NCBI GenBank assembly: GCA_025526935.1
Contig: JAHLKD010000098.1
Coordinates: forward strand, 144,773-208,772
DNA: 64,000 nucleotides
Reading direction: 5' to 3'
Origin: Cladochytrium replicatum
Lineage: Eukaryota > Chytridiomycota > Chytridiomycetes > Cladochytriales > Cladochytriaceae
The notes beneath the pieces were generated by a model, which was not told the DNA's origin, made no database searches, and saw nothing but the letters and a program-made list of their open reading frames with translations. Positions 1-10,191 of this stretch are shown here, in pieces. The position numbers and the translations under genes are program-made. Position 1 is the first letter of the stretch. Each line of letters opens with the position of its first letter.

Positions 1-118
1 AATTAAGGGAGACTTTGTTGGGAATGGGAGAACCTATAAAAGGGGTGAGTCTCAAGCTTCCAATACATTGAACAAGTACCTCTTACCTGATCTTACCTGC
101 CCACCACAAAATTCTTTA
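1..118 (+). repeat. dispersed repeat copy A (LTR-like, with TATA motif)
   Basis: This is one of three copies in the window; the others are inverted at about 1523-1745 and 63779-64000. The segment contains a TATAAAAGGGG motif at 35-45 and a TGTTGGGAATGGG block at 16-28, as found near the start of many Copia-type LTRs. Copies B and C extend about 95 bp further upstream than this one, which is cut by the window edge, so TGTTGGG is not necessarily the element end. Identity between copies is roughly 90 percent by eye. It could be an LTR fragment or the promoter end of another element; no TSD was found. Confidence 0.7.
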
Positions 119-132
119 TGTAGGACATCTCT

Positions 133-297
133 AATAATACCATTAGCTTTGTTACTTTCAGGGTTATCAATGTATGGTTGTATTTGTCGCAAATTCTAGC
201 CAAAGAAACATGATCAATGCATACATTTGTGCATGCAAAAGTCACAAACCTGCTTCGACAACTGTGAATCTGAGTTTCCATGTTGATGGCCACTTCT
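133..297 (+). repeat. inverted repeat arm, partner at 2771-2930
   Basis: The reverse complement of 2771-2930 matches this segment at about 85 percent by eye over 160 bp, including a shared block around ACAAACCTGCTTCGACAACT. The two arms lie about 2.5 kb apart and enclose other repeats, suggesting two copies of an unidentified element inserted in opposite orientation. No protein is convincingly encoded. Confidence 0.7.
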
Positions 298-399
298 GAA
301 GCAGGTGCATAGTAATCCGTCAGGGCATTACAGTCTCTGGGAATATCCTACTGATCAGCGAAAAATTTGTGTCTCACAAGTCGTTAATTTACCTCACAA

Positions 400-1050
400 C
401 TTGAGCCAGCTTCGTGCAGCGTGTGCTGTCACCTCCTCCGCTATACAACAACTCGCTAAGTACGTCTGCCACTATCTATCGCATGTTCGGAGCATTAGTG
501 GATGCATATCCTTCTGAGTGGCTAAGGTTCTGGACTGCATACATCTGGCATCTGTCGTCCATCACGCTCCCTGAGGTGGATTGGAAACCTTGGAAGACAG
601 GTTTAGCCAAGGATTTCATGCTTTCAAATGACGACATCAATTGGTTCATCAGGACTGGGTTGGCAAAGGACGTAACCGGTGGTGGATTGGACTTGACGAT
701 ATGAACCAGATACAGAAGCTGATTTGGGCTGTTCCACCTATCAACTTGTGATTGTTCAGTGGAGTTTTGTTTCCTTTTACGATAGTGTTTCTAAATAACA
801 CACTGTCCACACAGACACAAAGTGTTCATGTAAATATCCGTGGTCTAACTCAAGCTCAATCAATACTCTCCTGGGCAGCAAATACCCGGCAGGTCAGGGT
901 CGGGTACGGGTTTCAACCACTTCTGGTCCAGGTATTCCCTTCCTACCCATCAGTGACCCGGCAGGTGCCTGGACAAACACGACCCGATATAAAGGGTTTA
1001 ATACGGGTTGCCACTGAAACCCGGACCTGTCCTGGACCCGCCAAACCTTA
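400..1050 (+). mobile_element. DNA-transposon remnant (3' end with ACCCG-rich terminal repeat)
   Basis: Bases 470-720 encode a broken peptide with the string YPSEWLRFWTAYI, shared with both arms of the element at 24078-25727. Bases 885-1050 match the terminal repeat of that element, including its end (CCGCCAAACCTTA against CGCGCCGACCCTTA). Only the 3' end of the transposase-like region is present, in different frames. I do not recognise the transposase superfamily. The ACCCG-rich end and the position of the coding remnant support a TIR transposon. Confidence 0.6.
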
Positions 1051-1522
1051 GGAGCTGTGATGGATTAGCTGGATTTTTTGGGCGGGTTATTTGGGATGAG
1101 TTTTACCTATTAGATACCATCAAAATAATCTTTACCTGCTTTTGTATCTAAATCGCATTAAATATCTAAAAGCAACATCGTCCCAGATCTCCAAAATTTC
1201 ACGAAAGTTACAAAGCACCCTGAAGTGGCTTGCGTGAGAAGCTTTTCGGGCTGAATGGGGAATACAAGCCAGGTTTGGGTGTAGGGAAGCGTTACATGAT
1301 GCCGATGAACCCGATCGTTGTCCCGCTATTTTTACAATTGCTATAATTTGGACTACCGGGTTAGAGCCATACAACTACTTGGACTCGAGCTCAATTGTTC
1401 TCGGTCACCACTTTGCCTCCAATATCGCTTGCAAGTCATAGGTACGTACACCAGATTTTTTCATTGAATTTTGATATGAATCTTGCATATTCAAGACTTA
1501 TTTCTATTTCTTTTTGTTTTGT

Positions 1523-1745
1523 GGAATTTCTTCAGAGGCAGATAAGATCAGATAAGAGGTACTTGTTCAATGTATTGGAAGCTTGAGACTCACCCCTTTT
1601 ATAGGTTCAGCCATTCCCAACAAAGTCTCCCTTAATTTGTCCTAGCCACGTCAGCAGCGGCACTCTCCTTCCTCCTTTGGTAAGTCCCCTTCAAGTTTGC
1701 TGGTGCGCCCGAATATTCTAGAACGCTGGCTTAAAGTTTTCGTCG
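1523..1745 (-). repeat. dispersed repeat copy B (inverted relative to copy A)
   Basis: This matches the reverse complement of copy A and then continues about 95 bp further, in agreement with copy C at the right end of the window (shared block CCACGTCAGCAGCGGC and following bases). With copy A it encloses the transposon remnant at 400-1050. Confidence 0.75.
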
Positions 1746-2770
1746 AAGAACATAGAACCCACAATAGAAACATCAACCAAAGAATTTTCACACGACAAAG
1801 ATAGCTTGGTGGATTAAGCCACCAGCCATAAAACTTGAAGACAGAAGTTCAATTCCGAGGGTCCACTTAAGTCTACCTACCATCCTCAGGTGAGATTTTC
1901 TTTTGAAAGCGAAACCAAAGAAGGAGAACTTTTTATGAATGAACCAAACACTCAGCATGTTTTTTCCTGACAGCCTGTCAGTGATCGACAGTGTTAAATC
2001 TTCCAACAGCTCGATTAACCTCGATGCAACGGTAATCGAAAAATTGCTTCCCTCATCAGGTACAGGTTACAGCCGTCAAGGAGCGACATCTCAGCAGATA
2101 CTTGATTTTCTGATATATGTTTATTTTATCGTAGGACACTGAAGATATCGGATGAAATCGTAGGAGATCTGCACTTTCTTCTTGCTTGTCATTTGTTGAC
2201 TATTTATTTCCTGATTTTTTGAAAAATTTTCAGCAGGAATTAAACACTAACATGCAAGCGCATTCTCCCAGCTTTTGACACGACATTTTTCCAACCCAAA
2301 CCAAAATGAACGAAGGAAAACCTGAAAAAATGATGCAGCGCACTGTTTCCCGGATAAAGAGAAGGAGACTTGAAGATGACAAAATGGACAGACCTTTGAA
2401 CCTGAAGGTAATGGTGGCCAAGGTCGAAGGATAACGAGATCTCAATGTTAGAATCAACTTTCATCCTTCTCCGTATCAGGGATCTAAATAGACACTGCAA
2501 CTGAGCGAAAGCTGTGGGGCTATGGGGCGAAACGTCCAAACAATCTGTTTGGACACGTTGCCCCACTCAGTGCCCACTATAATGTTTGCCGCATCCCAAA
2601 GCGTACTGTTGAGAAATCAAACAATCAAATGACCTCAATCAATCTAAGCTCTTTTCACTCAAAAGTATCCCCTAGCCGAAGGCGAAGAAAGGAGATCAAA
2701 TCATCAGATAAACGTATGATTCTTCAAATCACAAGGTTGTTATTTGCTGATTGTAGATTTCATCCTGCGG
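1746..2770. other. no supported gene
   Basis: Short open frames occur on both strands (for example 2240-2566 minus), but none has recognisable motifs, consistent splice sites or low-complexity bias typical of a real protein. I see nothing firm here. Confidence 0.5.
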
Positions 2771-2930
2771 AAGTGAACATCACCGTGGAAACTTGGATTC
2801 ACAGTTGTCGAAGCAGGTTTGTGAATTTTGCATGCACAAATGTATGCATGGATCATGTTTCTTTGGCAAAAATTTGCGACCAATACAACATACGTTGATA
2901 ACCCTGAAAGTAGCGAAGCTAATGATTAAG
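2771..2930 (-). repeat. inverted repeat arm, partner at 133-297
   Basis: Reverse-complement match to 133-297. It ends exactly where a transposon-like terminus (TAAGGATCGGCGGGTT) starts at about 2928, so that terminus probably marks an insertion next to this repeat. Confidence 0.7.
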
Positions 2931-2994
2931 GATCGGCGGGTTTTAGGGTCTTTTGGGTCAGGTCCGGGCCCATTGACCAAATTTACCCGACCCG
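2928..2994 (+). mobile_element. isolated transposon terminus (GTCGGCGGGT-type TIR)
   Basis: The start TAAGGATCGGCGGG closely resembles the left end of the element at 24078 (TAAGGTTCGGCGGG) and the inverse of its right end. It is followed by ACCCG/GGGTC-rich sequence to about 2994, after which the 97-bp tandem repeat begins. No internal coding part follows, so this is a solo or truncated end. Confidence 0.5.
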
Positions 2995-3275
2995 ATTGAC
3001 GGTACTTCAGTGATCTCTATCAAGTACAACTAAGCTCTCTACCAATGTTACTAGCAATAAGATTCTGTCCACCCGGACACTTTCTTAACTCATTGACGGT
3101 ACTTGAGTGATCTCTATCAAGTACAACTAACATCTCTACCAATGTTACTAGCAATAAGATTCTGTCCCCGTGGACACTTTCTCAACTCATTAACGGTACT
3201 TCAGTGATCTCTATCAAGTACAACTAACCACTCTATCAATGTTACTAGCAATACGATTCTGTCCCCGGACAATTT
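2995..3275 (+). repeat. 97-bp tandem repeat, about 2.9 copies
   Basis: Three near-identical units begin at 2995, 3092 and 3189, an exact 97-bp period. Each starts ATT(G/A)ACGGTACTT and carries CAAGTACAACTAA and CAATAAGATTCTGTCC-type blocks. The last unit is shortened at its 3' end. The array abuts the transposon terminus on its left and overlaps the 3' end of a minus-strand open frame on its right. Confidence 0.9.
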
Positions 3276-3720
3276 CCCAGAAGTCATAACGGAAGTTCTG
3301 TGACGGGACAGCATTGTTGGTTTCCCTGCATCCACCGCAGAAATTCAAAACGGATAATCCCACGCTGTTGCACCTGCTTCCGCCTCTGGCACTCTTGTTT
3401 GTGCCTCTGCCTGCGATTGAGCTGCCCCCCGTGCCGCTGCTGGTGCCGCTGCTCGCGGTGCTGCGAATGCTATGATTATTGATGTAAACGGGAGATGGAG
3501 GGGCTGTAGCTGGTTCAAGGCAAAAATTATCATGCAATAATGTTGGTGATGAAGCTGATGGCCAAGCTGAGGCATTCGATATTGGAAAAGTAGGGATGCT
3601 GTCAAAGTTCGGGGACGGTGGGACTGTTAGCGGTTCATGTGCCGAAAGGACAGGGCTCGGTGAATGAACTGAATTGTCGTCAGTCATTTTGTCTTTTTCA
3701 GATTCGACTGGATGGTTCAA
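3214..3720 (-). CDS. Ser/Pro-rich hypothetical protein, weak candidate
   Basis: A 168-aa minus-strand frame begins MNHPVESEKDK. It carries a Ser/Pro-rich segment with repeated PPSP motifs (residues about 25-80), then a Gly/Ser/Thr-rich stretch. No domain is recognised. The last ~20 residues are read through the 97-bp tandem repeat, so the true 3' end may differ. An upstream frame in the same orientation (to about 3946) could be a 5' exon, but I found no convincing splice pair. It could be a real disordered protein or chance coding in biased sequence. Confidence 0.25.
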   Translation of the reverse strand: MNHPVESEKDKMTDDNSVHSPSPVLSAHEPLTVPPSPNFDSIPTFPISNASAWPSASSPTLLHDNFCLEPATAPPSPVYINNHSIRSTASSGTSSGTGGSSIAGRGTNKSARGGSRCNSVGLSVLNFCGGCRETNNAVPSQNFRYDFWEIVRGQNRIASNIDRVVSCT

Positions 3721-3946
3721 GGATATAAGGAGTCAACATAGTAGGGTGAGCGATACGGACTGTTTGTAGGCGTGACTTACGGATGATCGATTGTCTGTGT
3801 GATCGATTATCCTCGTGAGAGCCCTTTGTAATCCTTACGACAGAGGGAGCGAAACCGTGTTGGGTTTGTGGTCGTCTCGTGCAAAGGTAGCTGGGCATGG
3901 TGTTCGGGGAGTGCGTCTCAGCTTTTGGTGTGAGGTCTAAATACAT

Positions 3947-4545
3947 GGATGTGCTTCGGATACTGCGTGAGGTTTAGATAACATACATTTCTCAGTTTCT
4001 TCGCGAATGGCTTTACTGTTCGCCTGCTGGGTCTTCAGGATCCTTCTCTTGGCTTTGCAAGCTACAAAGTACAGTGATCTGGATTGGGGTGACCGCAATC
4101 TTTGCTTGCGACAGCCTTTTTGGACAGACGGAACGTTTCGCAGACTCCATTGCCTCTCGATAGTGGAAGTGATCGGTAAGGATCACTGCATTCAAAGAGT
4201 GATGGTTGTTGCTCTAAATCGCCGAAAGACTTACAAGCTGGTACTGATCTAAATCGTAATTTCAACCAACCGTTCTTCATGATTCGTGTTTATGCTCAGC
4301 CGCAGTACAGTAAAAACAAACAATAAACGAGTGGAGAGATTTAAAATTGTGACCACCTTTTTACCAGAGCTTTAAAAAGAGATTTGAATATTTAGTTAAA
4401 TTACCTACCAGCATAATTTGGATGACATTTTCTTCGGCAGCTCTATTCCAGGTGAAACTAACAATTCTTGAAAAACTTTTCAACCTTACATAGCCACTGA
4501 GATAACCTGTCATCTATTCATTGCACAAACTTTCAAAACTTTTCG
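3947..4545. other. intergenic, no supported gene
   Basis: Overlapping short frames lie on both strands at 4007-4280 without recognisable motifs. Bases 4300-4545 are AT-rich and are presumably the 5' region of the next gene. Confidence 0.4.
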
Positions 4546-6174
4546 ATGTGGAGAATCGCCCACTCAAGGGCATCGCGGCATGCAACAAACGTACGACACG
4601 CTACAGCGGTAGCGGGAGATATGAGAACCGCAACAACCTTATCGCAGCACGATAAGCCGGTGTGGAGGGAGGTGAAAGAGAAATGGGCTCGACTTGTTGA
4701 CAACGACCGGAAGAGGCAGATCCACGCTTCGGGTGGCCAAACGAGCCCTGTTCTGGCGTCTACCTCTCACTGGCGAGTGGACCAAATCAAGATTATTGCG
4801 TCTGCAACACCACCAACACACGTATCGCTTGTTCCACTTGAGCAAGGACAGGTGCCACGGGTGTATGAGCGTCAGAGAGACGAGATTGTGGATAGATCGT
4901 GGATTCTTGGTACAAAGGGTCGGTGGATGTCTCAGGCACCGCCGTACCAATCTGCGATGCTCGCAAAGGCTGCAAACTCGGCCATTGCGCTGCCTTACGG
5001 AGACCATATGGCCGCAGTCAAGTTCACCGAACTTCCGTCATCATTGGAGCTTTGGGAAACCAGCGACAGAGTTCAATTGGATGTATTACGACATGAAGAA
5101 AGTTCAGTAGTGGTTGCAGAACAGCCTGCAGGACTTTTGGCTTCTATCGCCAGGGGTTTCGATGGAATCGTGGACCAGGTCGGAATGAGTGCGACGGACT
5201 CTGTTGCGCGCAACTTTGTGGAAACTGTTTTTGGAAAGAGGTATTGTTATTTCTGATTCTTGATGTCGTCTGTTCGATTGCCCAACTTAATCATGTTCAT
5301 TAGCTATTTGGAGAACTACTTTGGTGTAGGAGCTCAGCAAGCGCTCAGACGTCTCGCAAAGGACATGTCCACCATCGCAAATGGTGGATCGTACGATCAG
5401 CAGTGGAGCAAACTTGAGAGACTCGTCTCGCCTTCACTTCGACGTGACCTCACTGCCCAGATGGCCACCCTCCGAAGCGCTCTTAACCCATTGCAGCTCT
5501 CCCTCAACATCAAGCGAATGACACCCGCCACAGTCGAGAACGTTTCAGTAATCTGGGGTCCGGACGTGCCAATTGACCATGTCACAGTCGACGCTGACGA
5601 TGCCACATACTCCGAGCCAACCATTATATCCTGCGGAAACGACTACGACCTCCTCAAATGGCACTCGTCTGAATGGATCCTCCCCCGCGGCCAGCAGACA
5701 GCAGCCGACGTGAAGCGTAGCATGAACCTCGGAGCGCGCTTCCGTGTCACCGTGACCCAATCCGTCCACTTCGCCTCGCCGTCCCCGGACTCGCGAGTAT
5801 CAGTCAAACCTCACCGAGTACCTTCCGGTCAGGGGCTCTCTAAAGCGCTCTGGGCTGCAACGGCTGCGGACGCCGAAGTTGTGAAAACTGCCGTACAGGA
5901 GGAAGTGAGGAATGTGAGGATGGTGTTTGAGAGCTCGTTTGTGCCCGCATCGATCCTGGAAGGGCGGGAAGCACTTGCTTGGGGTATTGGAGAGGAGGAG
6001 GACGGATGGAATGGTCATTGGAAGGTTGCGGTGTCTGAAGGGTTGTTGATGGGGCCAAGGAGCGCGGAGAAAGCGGAAAGCTCCGCGTCTGTTGCGAATG
6101 GTGGAGCGCTGGCACTGCCGTCTGGTGTCCATCCCGAAATCTTGGAGTCTATTGTCAGAGCAGCATCCCGATAA
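4546..6174 (+). CDS. predicted mitochondrial protein, possibly Tim44/mL45-like
   Basis: Two exons (4546-5240, 5304-6174) joined across a 63-nt GT...AG intron give 521 aa. The join restores one frame (...ETVFGKS-YLENYFG...). The N-terminus is basic, Arg/His/Ala-rich and nearly free of acids, as in a mitochondrial targeting sequence. The segment after the intron (GVGAQQALRRLAKDM, later WSKLERLVSPSLRRDL) has the helical A-x-x-A-L / L-x-x-LVSP-L rhythm of Tim44-like import or mL45 ribosomal domains. This is a resemblance, not an identification. The C-terminus is Ala/Ser-rich. No neighbouring gene suggests a role. Confidence 0.75.
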
Positions 6175-6713
6175 GAAGCATACGCGGTAGCCAGTGATTC
6201 GTGTTTCTCGATTTTGTCTTTATTTGATCCCTCTTTGGTTGGCGCATGTCTTCCTCATGTATTCGGTAGTGTGGCCTCTTTCTTCAGACAGTGCAGTTTT
6301 TGCCCGTTTTGAAGCGTTGTTTCACCCCGTTTTCACCCGTTTTGCTGTTGTTCTGCTTCCTATTCACAGTATTTTCGCGCTTTCTGTCATCACCTTTTTG
6401 TTTTTCATTCTCCCTGCACCTCACATTTGCGATTCCACTAGGTCATTGAACAACAACCCTTTTTTCTCTTTGCCAACTGTACCCCATTTTGGTTGTTGAT
6501 GAGTTACTATGCTGGCTCCTGTTAAATACCTCTAGCTGTTTAGTTGTTATGTACACTTTTCTTTGCTTTAGTATTCAAAGTACAGTCAAAAGTTTTCATA
6601 GCAATTGTCACCGGTGTCCCTTTGATACATAGATGATAAATAAGCGATTAAACAAAGGAAGTGAAAACAGAATATCAGATACTTTGCTACACTTCATCGT
6701 TGTCAACGAAACT
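6175..6713. other. intergenic between convergent genes
   Basis: T-rich sequence follows the stop at 6174, and the minus-strand gene ends at 6714. It probably holds both 3' UTRs; nothing else is seen. Confidence 0.6.
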
Positions 6714-8119
6714 TTACCCTCCCGATCTCCGCCGCGAGGGCGAGTACGACAAGCCAGCAGCTTCCAACTCTCTCGAGTACGAAGACGCCGCCTGTCTCGC
6801 CGCCCTCGTCTCCGCCTGCGACCGATCCAACGAAAACCGCATCCGATCCACCTGCCTCTCTCTATCCACGACTTCATTCCTCAAGCCCTCGCACTCCCTC
6901 CTCAAACCGACCAACTCCGCCTCCGTCCGAAAGAGCACGTCCTCAAAATCACATCTCTCCAGCCTGTCATTTAGCGCCACGACGTCGATCTCGACCGCGC
7001 CGAGCATCTGCACCTGGAGATCCAGGTCGCTGTCGTCACCATCGATGGGGTAGAGCGGTACTGACGTGTCGAAGATGTCTGCGAAGTCGAGGGTGTCGGT
7101 TAGAGGCAACATGAGGCGAGTGAGGTAGGTTGATGCGTCGAGGGGCGAGGTGAAGAGGAGTATGTGTGGGGCTGGGAGTTCAGGGGGGCGGGGATGTGAG
7201 TCAAAGATCAGGAGCTCGGGTGGTGCTGGTGCACGCGACGAATGATACCGTGATGGAGAGCGAGGAGGAGAGTGATTTCGAGCACGAATTAAAAGAAGGA
7301 GGGTTTGAGGTGGTCGTGCTATGATTGCTGCAAGTGGTTTCGGTGGTGAGCTGGAGCGGTAGAGATTCAGGAGGCTCTCGATGCACTGGGCGATGTTGGA
7401 GGCGGGAGACTGGTTTGTGAATGTGTGCTTTAACCTGGAGGAATAACGTCTGATCCTGGGTGAGACAAATGATCGCACTTGCATCCCGTCACAACACACC
7501 GGAAGGAGGAGTACGTTTCTTCGAAATCAAGGTGATAAGGAGAGCGATATGCTGATGCGAAGTCAACGATCCTGTCAACTAATCTGAAGTCCACTTTCGA
7601 TGAATAACCTCTGTAAGCGACATATCGATATAGAAATTTTGACTCACCAGCATTGTCCCCTGGGAGTTGAAGCAACTGAAGGGCAGCTTCTAGAGCCATA
7701 ACGGTGCAGGCTGTACTCTTAAAGTTAAGACAAAAGTTTGCTTGACCGTCAACGTTCTTACCTGATGGAGGAACCGAGTGGTGTTCCGTCGACTCGCCAA
7801 GGATCACAAGAGGTGACAGGCCGGTGAGCGCCATATTCTCCGATAACCTTCGTGTGCACTCAGCTCTTAGAGATTTTTTTCGGTCCTCGATGCTTTTAAT
7901 GCCACCGGCGGAGGTCAAAGATGCCCCTTGTGACCCAATGCACGGCACCTCCACATCGCGTGTCGCGCGGATGCCTTTTTGGGGAACTGGGGAAAAGTCG
8001 ACAAATGATTTTACGTAGAGAGACGGTTTCCCTGAAACTAATCGAACGCTATAGTGTTGACTATAACCAATGCAATTAAGTGTGCAAATGGGAATAATCC
8101 AACTCAAATATGGTAGCAA
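6714..8119 (-). CDS. predicted papain-like cysteine peptidase (deubiquitinase-type fold) with C-terminal coiled coil
   Basis: Three exons on the minus strand (8119-7762, 7710-7515, 7455-6714) join in frame across introns of 51 and 59 nt to give about 431 aa; the 5' end is unresolved because no ATG opens this frame. After splicing, a Cys-containing helix motif (ACTVMALEAALQLL) is followed about 110 residues later by PLAAIIARPPQTLLLLIR and a FDSHPRP motif. This Cys...Asp-Ser-His order resembles papain-like peptidases such as viral tegument or MINDY/OTU-type deubiquitinases. The C-terminal 80 residues are charged and coiled-coil-like. The peptidase call is inferred from motif order and spacing; a non-catalytic relative is possible. 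A start near 8185 (MTDLGIP) spliced to 8029 is one option. Confidence 0.5.
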
Positions 8120-8206
8120 AGGGAATGGGCAATGGTAGCACTGTATTCAATGGCGTAGACGGGGAATGCCCAAATCAGTCATTGTGCTCGGACCGCCTTA
8201 GATTGG

Positions 8207-8482
8207 ATGGCTTTTGTTGGTAAACTTAACATGCTGGATAAAATATACTGCGCAATAGAATACTTTAACTGCAAGATTCAAAAGTATCAGGATCAATTGT
8301 TTCCAAAGCTCTCGGTAAGTATGCGTAGATGGGAGCCCCCAACCAATTCTCCGCAGGATGACGTCCAATTGCAAAGCGGACCTGAAAGTCAATTAACAAT
8401 AACAGATCTCTTCACGTCATCACCATACCACATGTGCAATTCTGGTGGTGGATGTAAGATCATCCTCCCAAAAGCTGCTTAA
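8207..8482 (+). CDS. small hypothetical, weak candidate
   Basis: An open frame contains a good-looking 42-nt intron (GTAAGTATG...CTCCGCAG, about 8313-8354) whose length is a multiple of three. Spliced, it would give about 77 aa ending ILPKAA. No motif is recognised. Its opposite strand also carries open frames, so the strand is not certain. Confidence 0.25.
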   Translation: MAFVGKLNMLDKIYCAIEYFNCKIQKYQDQLFPKLSVSMRRWEPPTNSPQDDVQLQSGPESQLTITDLFTSSPYHMCNSGGGCKIILPKAA

Positions 8483-8921
8483 CCATCCTTCCCTGTTTAC
8501 TATCATCAGAAGAGCCAAACTCAAATTTGTGGCTGCTTAACCTCGTCGTGAATAGGGAAAGTGATGTGATTCGTTTCCAGAATTGATGTCAGTCAGTTGC
8601 ACACCTCGATGAAAATCAAAGGAAAGCCATACCCTAACCACGTTACCGACCCAGTCACGGACTCTTTCATTGTTTCGCTGCGAACCTATCCAATCTTTTT
8701 AAAATCAACGCACCCTCATCCCACTGCTCCTCCTCCGGATCATCCGAAATTGTATTCCAACCGAAATTGTGAGCAAATGTGCGAGCTATTCACTATCCAA
8801 GACTTACTAGTCTGGGGCGGGATCTTTGGTAGAGCTGACTTTGCTTACGCTATCAAACCAAACATCTTTGGCAGAATCATCGGACCTTGCATCTCTCTGT
8901 GAAATGTAACAATAGTTACAG

Positions 8922-9880
8922 TTACAGTTGATCACACCAGATTAAACATAGGTCTCCAAACCTTATGCTGCTCGAGCTACCTTCGCTCGCGCCCACAAGG
9001 GAATGACCTAACTCATCAAACTCAGCTTCAATCTTAGGAATTGAGAGTTGAGTTTGTGCTCTTTGAAGGTGACGACGAGTAAGTCTTGCCTGCTCCTGGT
9101 TGAGAAAAATCAGCCATTCACCATCAGATTGGCGAGAATCGGAAATATCATTCGATTCGGGTGCATCATCATACTGGGATTCCGAATTCGCCATTAGATA
9201 CTCGTTCACGATACTGTGAAAGCATTCTTCTTCAAATAGTCTTCCGTCATCATACATTCTGCAACTATAAATATGAGGGATCAAACAGACACAAAGAGGA
9301 TTCTCTTTCTTCACCTCTTCATCTTCACAGCTTTGATCATACAATTTTTCGGTCACTCTTGCCTGAACGACCTAAAGATTCATGACAATCAGCTTTGTCA
9401 TGATATTGACTGGGCAGAACACACATACCGAAAGCTCAGAAATCGTAGTGGTAGCGCGTAACAGAGTCCCTGCAACTTCAATGACGGCGCTTAATTTATG
9501 CGAAACCTCGACCATGGTTTCTTTGTTGCTGTTCAGGCAAGTTATACTAGTACCAACGGAAAGAACGATTCATTAACCGAATTAAGATACCGAAAAGTTT
9601 TCGCTCACCAAACATTCGGGACAAACTTCACGACAGCAGTTAGTATTGTTCTCTGTGCCACGTTCTCATTTTGGATTGCAAAAGACTCTACACAGCAATT
9701 ATTCCGAAAACGACTGGCTCCTGATCAAGCCTTGGCAGATTCTCCAGAGTTTCATTGAATGTGATCATCACGTCTGGTGTCCGCAGCAAGAGCCGCTATG
9801 TCGCTGTTGGCCATGGAGCAACTGATCTCAGACTGCCTGTCAAAGGAGTTGATCAATCTCTTCTCCAAGCACTAAGGAGG
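8922..9880 (-). pseudogene. multi-exon minus-strand gene or gene remnant, function unknown
   Basis: Several coding-like blocks read on the minus strand: about 9690-9609 (VESFAIQNENVAQ...), ending at a GTGAGC donor; 9520-9429 (EVSHKLSAVIEVAG...), ending at a GTATGT donor; and 9370-8922, an acidic stretch with SDGEWLIF. An acidic frame at 9840-10090 (IIVITTLDHAQEP) could be a further 5' part. I could not join them into one uninterrupted protein. The Copia remnant begins on the 5' side, so insertion may have cut the gene. No domain is recognised. Confidence 0.35.
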
Positions 9881-10191
9881 AATCATCTGCCTCGCTATCA
9901 TCCTCCATTAAACGAATTGAGTTGTAGGTGGTTTCGAATACAATCGGCTCCTGAGCATGATCAAGAGTGGTGATAACGATAATGTCACTTTGTGAAAGAA
10001 TATCGTAAAATTCATTCATGATAACCTGGTCGCTCTCATCTTCAAGGACATTGATGATGAAATCGTCGTCTATCCTCTTCCTGGTGACCAACCTGTGATT
10101 GCACAGGTGACGGCGGCGACGGACGAAACGGACGTGATACCAGACATTATTAATGCAGGGGAGGTGGGGGAAGCTGCTGAGCTTGTGACTG

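Noticed and set aside
7611-7647. 37-nt intron (GTGAGTC...TTACAG) in the papain-like peptidase gene
   Set aside because: Removing it shifts the frame to a stop within about 30 nt, and the unspliced frame is open and joins correctly to the next exon.
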